Below are positions 23,428-36,343 of a stretch of 64,000 bases of DNA, piece by piece. Position 1 is the stretch's first letter. Each line of letters opens with the position of its first letter. The notes under the pieces are model-generated. The model did not search any database and was not told the DNA's origin. It saw only the letters and a list, made by a program, of their open reading frames with translations. Made by a program: the position numbers and the translations under genes. Where the stretch lies: the NCBI GenBank assembly GCA_013368445.1, contig JAACJO010000015.1:124001-188000 (forward strand), read 5' to 3'. Origin of the DNA: Leucocoprinus leucothites (taxonomy: Eukaryota > Basidiomycota > Agaricomycetes > Agaricales > Agaricaceae).

Positions 23428-24772
23428 CGCGTCGTAGTAGCGGCAGTGGCGGCGATTGCTGTTACTGATGTTGCTGTTGAGAATAACCACGCAGAGTAAA
23501 AACCGAATAGCCTAGTTTTGTTCGGTAAATATAGAAAACAATAGCAGCGGCGATAGAACAGCAAGTCGCTTGCTCGGAGACCAAAGGGTAAAGAAACGAG
23601 ATGATCCAGCGAGTGGCTCCCCACATCACCTTTTAAACCACCAGCACCACCACCACCCCATAACAGCAAACTACCGCAGCACTGCATCCTCATTCCCCTT
23701 GCTGTGCCATGTCCACGAGGACACTCGGCCACAGAAAACTGAATTAACACGCCCACAATTCACATTTTTCACACGATGTCCAGACACAGCAGTAGCAGCA
23801 CACAGGAGTACCCCCCTTATCCTTGCCTCGTGGTGTCCAAGCGCAAGATAGTAACCAATCAGATAGGGAGCACATAACACAGTATGACGTAGGTAAGAGT
23901 CTAGCGAATGAAACAAAACACAGGGTTGAGGAGGATCGTCGATTTGTTACAAGAATTTAGATGTTTTCATTGGTTCGCGCGCGCGCAAGAAAGGAAATTT
24001 TCGTTCTTTTTTTGCTGTGTGGCCCTGTGTTATGGCCACTAGACACGAAACGATGACTCGAGGTAGACAGAATGGTAATCACTCTCCGAAGAACAAAGCA
24101 CAAAAAGCCCCCGAGTCATATCCGAACCCCCAGTACCAACCTTCCTCGGAAAGCAGAGTATCTGGTTGAGAGCAAATACAATAAGCCAGCACATCGTCCC
24201 AGTCCAAGTCCAAGTCCGTCGTCACGCCTCCTTTGCTTTTGTTGTTGTTGTTGTTGTTGTCGTGGTCGTGTGGAAGAACTGTGTTTGGATCAGGGTCACT
24301 GTGACTGTGCATTGTCCGATTCATTTATCAAAAAATGATGCTAAGAATAGAAGGCGCGTGATCGTGCATTCACGCCACGCCACTGACACTGTAACTCACA
24401 GCTCCGACTGCTCAAGCGTTTGCAGTCAGTTGCGGCACATAACAACCCACGAAAGAACCAGGACATTTGCTTTATTGGAAATCAGAATACGAGAAACTAC
24501 CGCCTGAGTCTAAGAAAACTCTCGAGAAATCAATGTCCTACTATTGACACTGAACAGCTTTGTAAAGAAGAGAAAGTGATAAATAAAAAGGAGTGAATGA
24601 CTACTACTATTCCGGCAGGGAAGGAGGGGTGATAGGGGATGAGGAGGGAACGAGATCGGGGAAAGGGCAGGGGGTTCATATACCATATACACAGAGAATC
24701 CCAACCAAAAAACAAACGGAGAGCCCTCTTCGTCGTCCACCACCATCGCCGTCGCACAAAAACCCAACTGAT
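23428..24772. other. Intergenic region, 1.3 kb
   Basis: Between the acidic-protein gene's start and the TFIIS stop codon, both on minus. Contains a short (GTT)n tract at 24241-24260 and a CAC-rich stretch around 23640-23660. Open frames here are low-complexity and unsupported. Confidence 0.45.
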
Positions 24773-26107
24773 CTAAGAAAACTTCCAACGATTTCCACAA
24801 TTCGTACACGTCACAAACGTCTACATCCACCACACATCAGCAGCACATCACAGTGGTGGACTAGCATACACTCACCGTCATAGGTTCATCCGCACTCCTC
24901 GTCTGAGCCTGTCTATACCGACACTTTCTCTGTTTACACCTCGAACACTGAAACGCATCCGTCTCTGCCTGTTGTTCAGCCGCAGAAAGCGATTTGAAAA
25001 GGTTTTCTTCTTTGATTTTCTTATCTGCCGCTTTACGTTCTTCCGATGCCATTTCCTAATCGCGCACGCGAGTGTAATAAGTGAGTATGATAAGATGTGT
25101 GAGGGGAGGGAGGAAGGGGAAGACTTACCTGACTTGTCATCTTTGTAAACTTCTCCACTGCCAAATCTCCACTAACGACCGTCTCTCTCAGTCCTGGATT
25201 ATTTTTGTCTTTGAGATTGACAAAGAGAGTTCGGATTTTTTGTTTATATTGTGGGGTTGTACCATCGTTGTCGGCGTGTACGCATTTTTCGATAGAGCGT
25301 GCGCGGGAGAGGACTAGTTCCACAGCTATATAGGAGGCTTTGAGTGTTTGGGTAGAGTGAGAACGAGTGACGGGAACGTACGAGCAGAAGAGTCGCTGGC
25401 AAGCGCGTCGTAGATCAATTCGATACATTTATCCCTCGTCGCATCGCTTGTCCCGCCTTTGATTCCATCGGACTTTGCAGTTCGTTGTGTAGCCTGTGCT
25501 GAACCTTGACGGAATCCCCCTGCACCGGTTCCTCCGGTGTAAGCAGCGTTGGGTGCAGTAGGCGTTGCTGGTGTAGTCGATTTGCGATCTAAGCAATAGT
25601 CGCGTGAGTGGACAGGATGGAAGGGGGGGGGAGGGAGAAAAGGAAGGGGACAAGGCGTACCGGGTTTTCCGTTCAGCTTAGATTGGGTCGGCGTGCTCCC
25701 GCCACTCGCCTGCTTGGCTTTCTCGACAGACGATTTCCACTTTTTAACAATCTCTTTCGCGGAGTCTGCTACCTCCTTCGACGCATGTGTGCGTAGCTTG
25801 CCCACCGCCAAACCAGCTCTCGTTTCCTACAAAGACGAGCTTATCAGTAAACAGAATGGGAGAGGGGTCGGAGCACACGCACACGAAGAATAGCCTCTGT
25901 CACATTCTCGGTACTCTTGAGTATACCCAACACACCCACGATATCCTACCAATCAAAAGAAGGGACAACAAAGATCAGCGTAAAAATCAAACTTGACGGG
26001 TTTGGCATAAGGGAAATTAAGGGGGGAAGGGATATACTCACCGCAGGCGTGGGTGCACTCTGTAGCTGTTTCACGAGCTTTCTAAGCTCTACAGGGTCTA
26101 TCGACAT
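24773..26107 (-). CDS. DST1: Transcription elongation factor S-II (TFIIS), 308 aa
   Basis: Seven exons: 26107-26042, 25945-25883, 25826-25661, 25588-25382, 25325-25129, 25055-24876, 24820-24773 (927 nt). The N-terminal LW domain (about residues 1-80) includes ELRKLVKQLQ and AILRETRAGLAVGKLR. The central domain (about 130-245) has RDKCIELIYDALASDS and RTLFVNLKDKNNPGLR. The C-terminal zinc ribbon has Cys270, Cys273, Cys298 and Cys301, and the catalytic acidic hairpin Asp289-Glu290 in RSADEPM. The protein rescues arrested RNA polymerase II by stimulating transcript cleavage. The gene is divergent from PRP46, starts 227 bp apart. Length matches yeast and animal TFIIS. Confidence 0.95.
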
Positions 26108-26334
26108 CGTCTTCTAACCGATACTACACTATCTCTCTGGCTTTATCCCGCCCTAAATATTCCCCTTTGCACTCTGAGCCACGGGAAAGGGATTGGTTAG
26201 ATGGCAGAGAGAATGCTACCGCACGAACGGCACAACACACACAACACACGCTGTTGTGGACACGTCAACATGTACAAATAAGCATCTCGTTGGATATTTG
26301 CTTTGCTCTGTCACTTGCTAGTGACGACTTCAAG
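26108..26334. promoter_or_regulatory. Shared divergent promoter of TFIIS and PRP46
   Basis: The two start codons face away from each other across 227 bp, so both promoters and 5' leaders must lie here. It contains a CAC/ACA-rich stretch around 26228-26250. No TATA box is evident. Confidence 0.6.
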
Positions 26335-28085
26335 ATGGCTGCGACGTTGCCTGCGCTGGAATCGCTGTACAAGAAGAGTGCGAAGAGGACTTGGGATGTC
26401 TTTGCTGCTGATGCAGATGCGGGTCTCAAAGACGACGATGACAGGTGCGCTTTTCTCTTCTCAACTCAAATACCCTAGAAATCACTAATAACTTTGAACA
26501 GTGCACGGCTTCGCGTAGCAGTGAAACTACGAGACGAATACGCCGGCTACCGCGACCTCCCCGCCGCTCTCCTCTCACAACAAGCTCCCGTCGGCCCAGC
26601 ACGACCCAAAGACCCCTCCCGCAAACTCCTCACCGCCGGTCCCTCCGCTCCCGTAGACCAAACCACATCCAAAGCCCTCTCCCTCCTCCACCCCACACCC
26701 CAACAAAAACCATCCACATTCGCTTCCCAATCAAAACTCTCCCAAGCTCTCACCCTCCACAAAACCACACGCACCATTAAACCCACATATCACCCCCCCT
26801 GGAAACTCGTCCGCGTCATTTCGGGACATTTGGGTTGGGTACGTAGTGTTGCTGTTGAACCGGGAAATAAGTGGTTTGCGACGGGTGCTGGGGATAGGGT
26901 GATTAAGATTTGGGATTTGGCGAGTGGGGAGCTCAAGTTGAGTTTGACGGGGCATATTAGTACGGTTAGGGGGTTGGCGGTGTCGAATAGGCATCCGTAT
27001 TTGTTTTCGTGTGGTGAAGACAAGGTCCGCCCTTCTTTATCCCTTTTGCTTACACTGCTGATGATTACAAGTAGATGGTGAAATGCTGGGACTTGGAAGC
27101 TAACAAAGTCATCCGACACTACCACGGTCACCTTTCCGGAGTCTACTCCCTTTCTCTCCACCCAACGCTCGACGTTCTCGTTACATCCGGCAGAGATGCA
27201 TCCGCACGTGTATGGGATATGCGTACCAAAGCCCAGATTCACGTCTTGGCAGGTCACACTGCTACCGTCGCAGACGTGAAATGTCAGGAATCAGATCCGC
27301 AGGTTATCACTGGAAGTATGGATTCCACTATCCGGTGCGTACCTTCTCCCACTCAACCCACTCGCTCATTCGCTCATTCGCGTTTTAGGTTATGGGATCT
27401 AGCAGCTGGAAAAACATTAACCACGCTCACACATCACAAGAAATCAGTCAGAGCATTGACCATCCACCCTACCGAATACACGTTCGCTTCCGGCTCAGCG
27501 GGAGGTAACAACATCAAGAAATGGAAATGCCCCGAAGGCGCATTCGTGTTCAATTTCGCTGGGCATAACGCCATCATCAACACGATGAGTGTTAATTCCG
27601 AAGGTGTATTGTTTTCTGGTGGTACGTCTCTTCCCCCTCACCTACCCATGTGGGTGTGTCTGGACACTCACGTTTATACCCGCGCACACTTCAGGTGATA
27701 ACGGCTCAATATCATTCTGGGATTGGGATTCGGGTCAACCGTTTCAGAATATGGAAGATATACCGCAGCCTGGGTCGTTGGAGGCAGAAGCGGGATTGTT
27801 TTGTTCGACGTTTGATCATACGGGCACGAGGTTGATTACAGGCTGTGCGGATAAGACTATCAAGGTGCGTGTTTTTTTCTTTTGCTTTTGTGCGTGTGTG
27901 GTGGGTGGTGGGTGGTGGGTGGGAGTAAGAGGAAAGAGGGAGGGGGTATATATGCGCTCAGCTGCTTTGTCGCGTTCGAGATTCTCGATTTTGAGTTTGG
28001 AGTTGTCGCGGGAAAAGAACGATGATCGCTGATTGTTTGTTTTCCCTTGTTTTTTCTATAGATTTACGCTGAACAGTCGGCTTGA
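26335..28085 (+). CDS. PRP46: Pre-mRNA splicing factor Prp46 / PLRG1, WD40 protein, 439 aa
   Basis: Six exons: 26335-26444, 26502-27024, 27075-27334, 27389-27621, 27695-27864, 28062-28085 (1,320 nt). After an N-terminal helical part ([16 protein letters not shown]) come seven WD40 repeats from about residue 150: [76 protein letters not shown] and a last blade ending TGCADKTIK. The C-terminus is IYAEQSA in a tiny last exon after a 197-nt intron. The [12 protein letters not shown] junction is typical of PLRG1. The protein belongs to the Prp19/NTC complex of the spliceosome. Intact. Confidence 0.95.
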
Positions 28086-30755
28086 GATGTCCTGTATTTG
28101 TATGTGCGGTAGGGGGCGGATGGTTGTGGGACGGGTTGGCGTTTTTTATCGGCCATTGGCTTGTGTTTAGTATATGGTTGATAGTGTGTGTGTTATTTGA
28201 ATTACGAAAGGTTTTCAATCAAAGTGCAGACTGTTGATGTACCGATCTACGAAACGCGCGGTTTAATGTTTATTGGATATCGTGGCTACTGCTGCGAGCT
28301 CAACCGTTGATGTGGCTTATCACTGCGCCCATAATCCACCAAGATTATTATAGAGTATTTTTTTAGCCACAAAGTCAAAAATCGGGATGGATTATTGATG
28401 AATTATTATGATAGTATTTCAGTGAAGCTTGTTCCTCGACCTTATTGTAACACATTATTGGGATAGTCCATCAGTTTATTTTCAATAATCTGTCTGCATT
28501 ATTGAGTTCAAGATCAAGAAAATTAGTCAATGATAACTCAATAGTTCCAGAGGGTTATTGATTCACCGGTGCAGTGTTATGTTATGCTAACTGCTGTGCT
28601 AATAATTGATGTCGGAGTACGTCATTGACGTCATGCCGGGACGACAATGATTACAGGTTCCTTCGGTGTTTTTTTAGATTACATAGTCCTTGTTACGTTT
28701 TCTCCCTCTCCCTCCTCTCTTGATTCAAGTTGTTGCTTCGTGGAGTAGAGCTGGCTTACCTATAAGATGTCCCTCTCATATGTCCACATCGACTCGTGTG
28801 ACCGATTTATATTGGCTTCATGCATGGTTGACGGGTCCGAACGATCACCCAGACGTGACATGAACTTGCTTACTCGGTATTTAATAATCATGATTTGAGC
28901 TTCGCGTAATACTCAGTTAAAAGGTGAAACATCAGTACAAGTATACGGTAAGTAGTTGCAGAAGGTTTAGTCTACCAACTTTGATCACCGCTTGAACACT
29001 AGTGAAACAATGACTATGAATCAATAGAATTTTGAAGAGGGCCATCAGAGTCACTAGGATATTTTTGTGAGCTTATGCTATGTTGAACTTGGGAGATGAT
29101 ATTCCCTATAGACGATTTAGAACGCTAGTACGGTCGAATATAACGGATTTTGAGGATTCTTCTATCCAGGTAGAAATACACATGGAGACAAAGAAATGAA
29201 GTAACAAGTAGAAAAGAGTCGGTAATCGAGCAGAACTTCGAGGTAGATGGTGAGGTAGAACTTGGAATATTTAGAAGAGTTAATTAAGGTTTAAATGAAG
29301 CCATTTCGAACAATCTGGGAAGAGAGAAATAGAGGATAGATTGATTACTTTAGAATTATATCGGGTATGGGTTTATATAGAGTGAGGAGATAAAATTCGA
29401 GCAGATGTTTTAAGGTAGAAAGAGGCAAAAACTAAGCAAGCCACAAACGTTAGCAATACGACATGAAACAGGCACGAAACGGGGGGTTAAACTAGGAGAG
29501 AATACAAGTACAACATGGAGACGGGGGGGGGGGGGTTTGAATATAGGTCAAAATGAGTGGGAACGCGATTCGAACTGATAAAGTCAGACTATTATAATGT
29601 ACAACGCACCGCCACCTGGTCAGACTACTTTTCTCGGAACTCCTGGTAGTAGACTCGTGATGAATGCAGAGTACAGTACGGTAAGACGAGGCACGAATGA
29701 AGAAATTCGACATGCGATTTAAAGAAGGAAAGCCGAGAGAATCCAAAGGGCTTCAGTTTTGAATGGAATCCAAGGGCTGCAGCTATTGCATGTATCACTG
29801 TACCTTGTTTGATTCGAGCAGCAAGTCACGTCACAATCGCCCTTTTTTGCTGATCGGCAATCTCGGGTTACTTACGGCCTCAAGACTCAAGGGCTGCTAC
29901 TCGCTGCTGAGCCAGAATCACGGCGTTTGGTGCGCGTTTGACCCAAGGCGCCCATTTTTGATTAACCACCGGGCAGAGCCTGTCACACATTATTTCACTG
30001 TTACTTGCTCGGCTGGGACCCTAGTTTTCTTGGTCACGGCCGTCCCCCTCTACGGCTTGAATTAAAAAAGGTACAGTATCCTGAGCTTAATTCCCGTCAT
30101 GGTACATTCTCGGGTTAATAGTAGAAGCCGTTTAGCCGTTGACGGTCAGCAGATTTAATAGTAGCCCAGTCCTGAAGTCGGGAGAGTCCGACCTTCAGTC
30201 TCAGTATCGGAGAATGCCATACACCCCACCGGCAGCTTCCAGGACCCGGAGTTAACGGTCAAGCTAATGGGCGCCGTCCGAAACGTCATTGATCCATGAT
30301 TGGTGGAAATCGAGAGGGTCAGAACTACTTGTGGTGATTCAAGCTGTCAATCGACAATACAAAGAAAGTGAATTGACGTAGATCGGTTATGGTGGTTATC
30401 ATCCCAATCTATTGGTCCCGACGATGCACGAGCCTCTGGTTCACAAACACTGTCGGTGGGCCTCGTGAAAGCCGTGCGACCATGACGGGATTTTGCACTC
30501 GTAGGATTCAAATGGACTTGCTTCAAGATCCAAATGAGGAGATTGCTGATCCATATTCATTTGGAATTTACCGATTGCGTGATTTCATATCATGTGTTGG
30601 CGTGTAGTGTACTCTGTATATAAATATGTATGTAATATATATTGGAAGCAAACCAACCGCTGAAGGAAAGAACCCTCGAATCCAACCAAGAGATACTACT
30701 CCCAGAGGTGTATCAATTCCGGCCATAGTTACCTTGTCGAGTAGAAAAAAATAAA
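28086..30755. other. Intergenic region, 2.7 kb, AT-rich with poly-G tract
   Basis: Two convergent genes border it. From 28330 to 28620 short TTATTG/CAATAA motifs recur at least seven times in both orientations. A run of 13 G lies at 29523-29535. Open frames are short and have no splice support. No transposon ends were recognised. Confidence 0.5.
29523..29535 (+). repeat. Poly-G tract
   Basis: Thirteen consecutive G residues in a non-coding region. The exact length of such a run is unreliable in most assemblies. Confidence 0.8.
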
Positions 30756-33309
30756 TCATCCGTATAATCGTGGGTTTATCATGGCCGAAAGGCTGCTCGA
30801 GCTGCTAGGATAGAACCGAGGCAATGAGTCCAGCTCCAGCCCGGCACGCGATCCATGACAAAAGCTCGTCGAGGGCTGGGGGATCGCCTCCTCGGGACTA
30901 TTTACGGGAATATTGTCTCCCCCACCACTCATCGTTGACATCATCGTATTGGCACGACTCGGCTCGGAGTCTGGCAGAGCGTGTGACTGGTCAAAATTGG
31001 CGCCCGTATCTGACGGGTTAGGGCAAAAATACTGCGGTGGAACAGGCAGGTAGGAACCAGCTTCCTGGGTATTTTCATTACCCAGTAGTTGTGTTACATT
31101 CATGTCGCCTTGATACTCGACATTGTCACCCGACGCGTGAGAGGATGAGGAAGCCATAAAGTCGTGGTGACCGCCCCATCGATATGGAACTAGGTGATCC
31201 GAGCCCAACGAAGCAGGCTGGGTCCAGGAATTTATGCCAGTACACTGAGTTGCCTCGATTGAAGAGGTTGTGGCGGTGCCGATAGCTGCTCCTTCTATGC
31301 ATGGATTGTGCGTGGTCGCTGGAGGAAGTGTCGAAGGGCCAAATGCCGTTGAAGTACCGTAAGAGGCGGCCAGTGTGCTGGTCAAATGAGGCAGAGTTGG
31401 CTGGCCATAGCCGTCGGGCTGAAGCGGCTGTAGTGGCCCAGATATAGGCTTGGGCTCGTGGGTGGTACCGGTGGAGGATATATACGAATCGACTGAAGAA
31501 GCATTTTGGCTCGAGGCTGGTTCGCATGGGCCTACTGATAACACTACATCGGAGGGGATAAAGGACATAGGAGATGGAGTTGGGTTGTACGTCGTGTGTG
31601 GAGACGGCGGTGGTATTGCTGTGGTGACATGGTCCGAAAATGATAATGAACCTTTGTGGGCGACCTTTCCCTTTTGAGTCGGTTTGGGGCTCGTTGTATT
31701 ACGCAGTGCCAGGCGATTTTTCCTCTCCCCCCTGGCCCTCGTCTGAACCCTCCCGCCCGAGTTTGAGAGTGGGTAGCTATGGCTGATGTATTCTTCTACG
31801 TCGCGCGGTATGAGCGGCTGTGAAGGCGCCTGTGGCGGCCCTGTGTCTGCCGGCTCGTTAGAGAAAAAGGGTGTGCGAGGCGGTGGGTGACTTGTGGAAG
31901 CGTATAATTTCTTCTTTGTTAATCCATGAAGTTGTTGTAGCCGGGCGACGATATTTGGCGAGGTGGGTGTCTCAGTCAAGTGTTCGGTAGAAGGCGTCGG
32001 GGAGGAATGACTCCTGGTAGCTGGGCTACCAGAAAGGTGCCTGGAAGAGGTACGAGGAACCACGGTGCCAGTGCCACGATGTATCAAACTCGGATTCGGA
32101 GAGTCAATTCGACCAGCCTGTGAATTGAGGGTCAATGGGGTAGAAAGTCCCACACGAAATTTCATGAGAGGACGGCCTTTTGCCCTATTTTACGTACATC
32201 GTTAGACAGCCGACTTTCTACTGGTGCAAAGAATTCCATACGCAAAAGCGTAGATCACCATGGTGATAAGTTAGGTATTTTCGGGTAGAATTAGCGTCGA
32301 GGCGCTTGCTTACCTTCTTTCCCTGGTGCGTTCTTGCTTTCACTTGTACCTCCCGATCTGGCCACTGCCAAACGAACAGTCATCGCGCTCACCGATGATT
32401 CTACTTCCGACCTAGCTGAGCTTCGTGGTGGTAGAGTTTCCTCTACAAGGTTCTGCATTTTCATCTGCCAGCCACAAGGACCAATATGAGTGGGGCCCGC
32501 GCGGGGGCATAGTGTTCGGAAGGAGAAAATGTGAGGGGATGATCCTTACCGCGGTGTTAAAAAGCAGTGTGAGCCCATTCATGCCTTGATTTGAACGGTG
32601 AACTAAGTGGCATCGTATACCGGTCTGCCAAACAGTAGTTGCATTAGGATTCTATGACAGCGGCGGATGTAATGGAGCTCTTAATGCGTGTATTACCTCC
32701 TTCAGTAGGTGTGCTTGCTTGTCACACCAAGCCCATTGTGGACTGCGGACACCTTGTTGGGAACATGTGCTCACTCCTAAAGGTACGGGGCTTGTAGCCA
32801 CTATAACGAGGTGGAGCTCTGAGGGACACCCCTGCGTACGAGCCGAGGATAATATCTGTCACCAGGGTCATCAGTTCTAAAGTCGTTGGATACAGGGTCG
32901 TCGCCTACATCTATACTTTGTCTAACGATGGCGCTGGTAATGATGTTACCCGAGCAAGAGGAGAATTTCACGCTTTCCAGAGCGTTTCTGAAGCTATCAT
33001 AGCGTCGCGGGAGTGGCCCCGGATGGCGGGAGGGCTCGGCTGACATGCTTTCCAATAAAATCGTGGTCATCTTCGGAAATAGGGTTACGCCACCACATCG
33101 AACACTTCTACCTGCCATTGACATACCGAAGTTACTGGTCCCTCATTTGGAGTTTGTAGTATTTCTTCCAGGGGCGCAAGGCACCTATACCGAACCTCAT
33201 TCCAGATGCTTGACATAGCCGAAGAGTTTTCGACCAGGAGCATTATCACCACATTCTGGCGGGACATCAAGGATTCCCATTGTGGCTTCGGAGGTACAGG
33301 CATCGGCAT
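30756..33309 (-). CDS. Protein with Med25/PTOV-like N-terminal vWA domain and long Ser/Pro-rich tail
   Basis: Supported exons on minus: 33309-33127, one or two exons between 33070 and 32697 (ending at donor 32697), 32624-32550, 32464-32314 and 32176-30756. The last four junctions are phase-consistent; the join inside 33070-32697 is unresolved. The start QNVVIMLLVENSSAMSSIW followed by RYRCLAPLEEIL resembles the first strand and helix of the vWA fold that Med25 and PTOV1 use to bind Mediator. Later pieces ELHLVIVATSPVPLGV and GIRCHLVHRS fit the following strands. The rest (about 500 residues) is low-complexity and probably disordered. Family assignment is by pattern only; a diverged vWA protein of other function is possible. 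Confidence 0.55.
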
Positions 33310-34407
33310 TGATGAGCTACTCCAAAGGGTCGAATATTTTCATGAGCGTAAGCACGAGGGGGTTCTACTCCGAGGACTAGGCCCACCTGATGATAGCGGC
33401 TCAATGAAACTGGACGCACAGGAAGAAAGGATGTTAGTCAAAGAAACTAAATTGCACTAGATGATGTTAGAGAAGGTCAGAAGCTCAAATGGGCAAACGT
33501 CAGGAGTCCAACAAGCTGGAGGGTGACTAATATCGTGGATCACTACAAGACCTCGTCGGACTTTCTAATTGACAACCTAGACTGGCCACTGTGCTGTTTT
33601 ACCGCCGCCAAGGGCATGTGTTAAGCCTTCATCGTGAAGGATATGCTTCATGTAGTAGCTGATAAATCTACAAATGCACACGCCCTCAATTCCCGAAACG
33701 TGAAACTCACCGTGCTTTGTTGTAAACACATTTTGTTCGAAGTGTTACTTCCATTTAAAGCTAGATATTCCCTACGGCTTGAAGAGAGGTTGATGCGTTC
33801 TGGACATCATCTCATATCTATCAGCCCCGATGGAGTTGTGAGGGGGTTCGGCTGCAAAGTGCTGTCCACGAGGCCGTTTATCGGAACAATTGATTCATTA
33901 AGCACAAAGTCAGCTGAACCCTTTTCATTCTGCTGTTCCTCGCCGTCAGTCTGGCAGGCGCTGCGATTAGCATGCCGATGCCACATGTAAGCCTACTTAT
34001 ATCCGAAGTGAAGACGTACTCAGGTATATCCCTACGCGCGCCTTTGTGCCAGAAAGCCGAATGCCTGAGCGGCAAATTACCCGAGTGAAAAAAAGTAGTA
34101 TCAGCGAGATAACAGCTCAGGAAAGTCTTTTGTGTCGATACTTACACCGGTTAGAGAGAATCATGGCGCGATTTGGAAGCCACGGCAAGCAGCCAACTTC
34201 CAAGGTCTAATTTGCCGGGCTCACAATTTTCGGTATTCTCCGTCAGTCGCCTTGCCATGTTTGCTCTGAAAGCTAAAGCAAACACGGCCTCGCATCCTGT
34301 CCGCGGATCTCGGCGACGTCGGTTAGCAAGTTGATCCAGTAACAGGCTCTATAATCCAGAACTTTACACACAGCAGGACCTCTCTGGTATCACCCTCCAA
34401 ACAACAG
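33310..34407. other. Intergenic region, 1.1 kb
   Basis: Upstream of the Med25-like gene and downstream of the hydrolase gene. A 118-codon plus-strand frame at 33634-33990 has no recognisable product and no intron support. Nothing else seen. Confidence 0.4.
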
Positions 34408-35404
34408 TCACATTCGACCTCCTTTGATCCATCCCAATATGATCTCTCTGAATTCATCACCCCTCGAAACCCATGGCATATGATCCGCTTCATCTAAGTG
34501 CTTTACAGTGCACTTCTTCCAGCCCATCTCCTCGTATACTGCTCTCAATCCGGGAGCACTAACCAGGCTATCTTTGCCACCGGTGACTACCAAAACTTCC
34601 ATCTTCCCATCCCGACCCTCCTGCAAAAGTTTTGTCGGATCTTGTTTCCTGGAGACAACTTGTGCCGTGACTGCTCGTGGTTGGATTATAACGCCTTCGA
34701 GCAAAGTGCAGAAGAGGTCATGACTGATCACTTCCGAAAATAAGTGAACGAGATTCAATGCGTTTTCCTGGAACACGTCGACTGAAGGAGGCTGCGAAAG
34801 CGCTGCCAAAATACCCAAAGTTGCAGGCCTGGCTACGCGAGCGAAGAGATCTTGATCAATATATGGGGGTCCTGCGACATTAATAAATCCGGTGATATCC
34901 ACGGAACTGGCGAAATTGACGAGGTCAGAAAAAAAGGCCCTGAAATAACCGTCAGATTTAGCGCCTGGCCATTCAAGTCGTAACCACATACCGCCAAGGC
35001 TCCACCCCAGGACAATGGCACTCGTGACTCGGAACTTTTTACAAACAGCCTCAAAATCTTCCGCCATTCGTTCAGAGGCCCATGCGGAGTCTGCAAGTGG
35101 CTTTTCGCTTTTACCATGCCCCCGAGTGTCGTATCTAACCTGACCCCATAAACACACCGCAGAGCCCGGGTCAGACACGGACTTGTAACTCAGAAACATA
35201 ACACCTTACCAGAAAGGTGTTAGAGATCCATTTGGAATCCTCAAAAATTGGGTCGAATGCTTCCTTCACCACGGAAAATCCATGGATTAACACGATTGTG
35301 GGACAGCCAGCCTCGCGATTCCCGACTGCATCAGCACAGATTCTTGTCCCATCTGCAGATGTAACGATTGCTGGCTCATATGTGGTGTGGGCAGGAAGTG
35401 TCAT
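34408..35404 (-). CDS. Alpha/beta hydrolase (paralogue 1 of a tandem pair), possibly frame-altered
   Basis: Exon 1 35404-35210 (195 nt), then 35139-34408. Motifs in order: IVLIHGFSVVKEAFD (oxyanion-side HG), RYDTRGHGKSEKP, nucleophile elbow GWSLGG (Ser112), VVTGGKDSLV (acid) and DEADHMPW (His). The sister gene at 36.3 kb splices an intron directly after the nucleophile elbow. Here the same site has a good donor (gtatgt, after 34992) and acceptor (tttcag before 34939), but removing those 52 nt shifts the frame by one. Left unspliced, the frame is open and adds about 18 residues (from MWLRLEWPG). So the gene either retains the intron as coding, or lost one base in the CCC run at 34938-34940. 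Substrate unknown. Confidence 0.75.
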
Positions 35405-36343
35405 AGTGTTTGGAGTGTACGGGGAGTGACTTGGGGGATGAGGAATCGATGGAGTTCATCGCGAGCGATGTCTGCTTTATATCCAAGCACATGTGCTTAC
35501 CCGGAGGCATATGGTGTTTCGTAATTACTCAGCGCATTAATTGGCCGCGAAATTGTCCCTGAAGAAACCGGCGGTCATCGTAATTCGAAAAGACCCACGG
35601 CAATATATTAGCGTTCTGCTCTTAGAATCCCACTTTATCTTACAAACTCAATTGCAGAACGATCCAAGCTAGGTCTTTTAACGTACGCTGACTCGCGTTC
35701 GGAGTTCTGAATGTGAGACAAGGAATTTCTAAGATGCCGAGCTCCAAATATACACATCGGTCGAGTCCCATCTAGTATCCAATTCCGTGGAAAGATTAAG
35801 TGGAACTCGAACAACTGTATTGATAGGGCAAGTCCCTAGAAGCTTTTTTTGCAAAGTTTATCAGCGCATCATGGCATAATTCAAGGTCGCTGAAACCGAA
35901 ATGACGACGCGTTTGGGGCCAACCATCCACGGTACTGGTCCCCATTATTAGTGCTCGAGCTCGTGACACAACCCTGATAAGCCACTAATTCATAATCAAG
36001 ACTCTAGAACCCGCCCTGATACGTACGACCATGACCTAAACGCGTTCAGTCGAGAGAAGTCGACAGGTGTAATTTATTTTTTCCTATTAGAAAGAGCCTA
36101 GCATCGGGCGGGGGTTCTCGGAGGGTGCTTCAGAAAGTGAAAACACTGATTACTATCGAGTGAAGGAGAAAACGGTTGAGAAGTTAGGTTGAAGTTGAAT
36201 TGAAGCCCGACATTTTCGCAAATGACTCTGTGGTTGTTGCAATCGCAATTATACAGGGGCTCTTTCTAACAGGATCTTAGGGAGACAGTGTCCCACTCCA
36301 GTATCGTAGTGGATCGTACTACTGAGGCACCAGAGAGTGACAT
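35405..36343. other. Intergenic region, 0.9 kb
   Basis: Lies between the two tandem hydrolase genes, both on minus. No open frame worth calling and no repeat recognised. Confidence 0.4.

Noticed and set aside
24241..24338. Plus frame with a run of valine or cysteine codons
   Set aside because: It results from the GTT simple repeat in intergenic DNA.
26547..27257. Minus-strand frames across the Prp46 gene
   Set aside because: They are shadows of the WD40-encoding exons and have no independent support.
33634..33990. 118-codon plus frame between the Med25-like gene and the hydrolase
   Set aside because: No splice signals, no motif and no neighbouring exon; length is within chance expectation.
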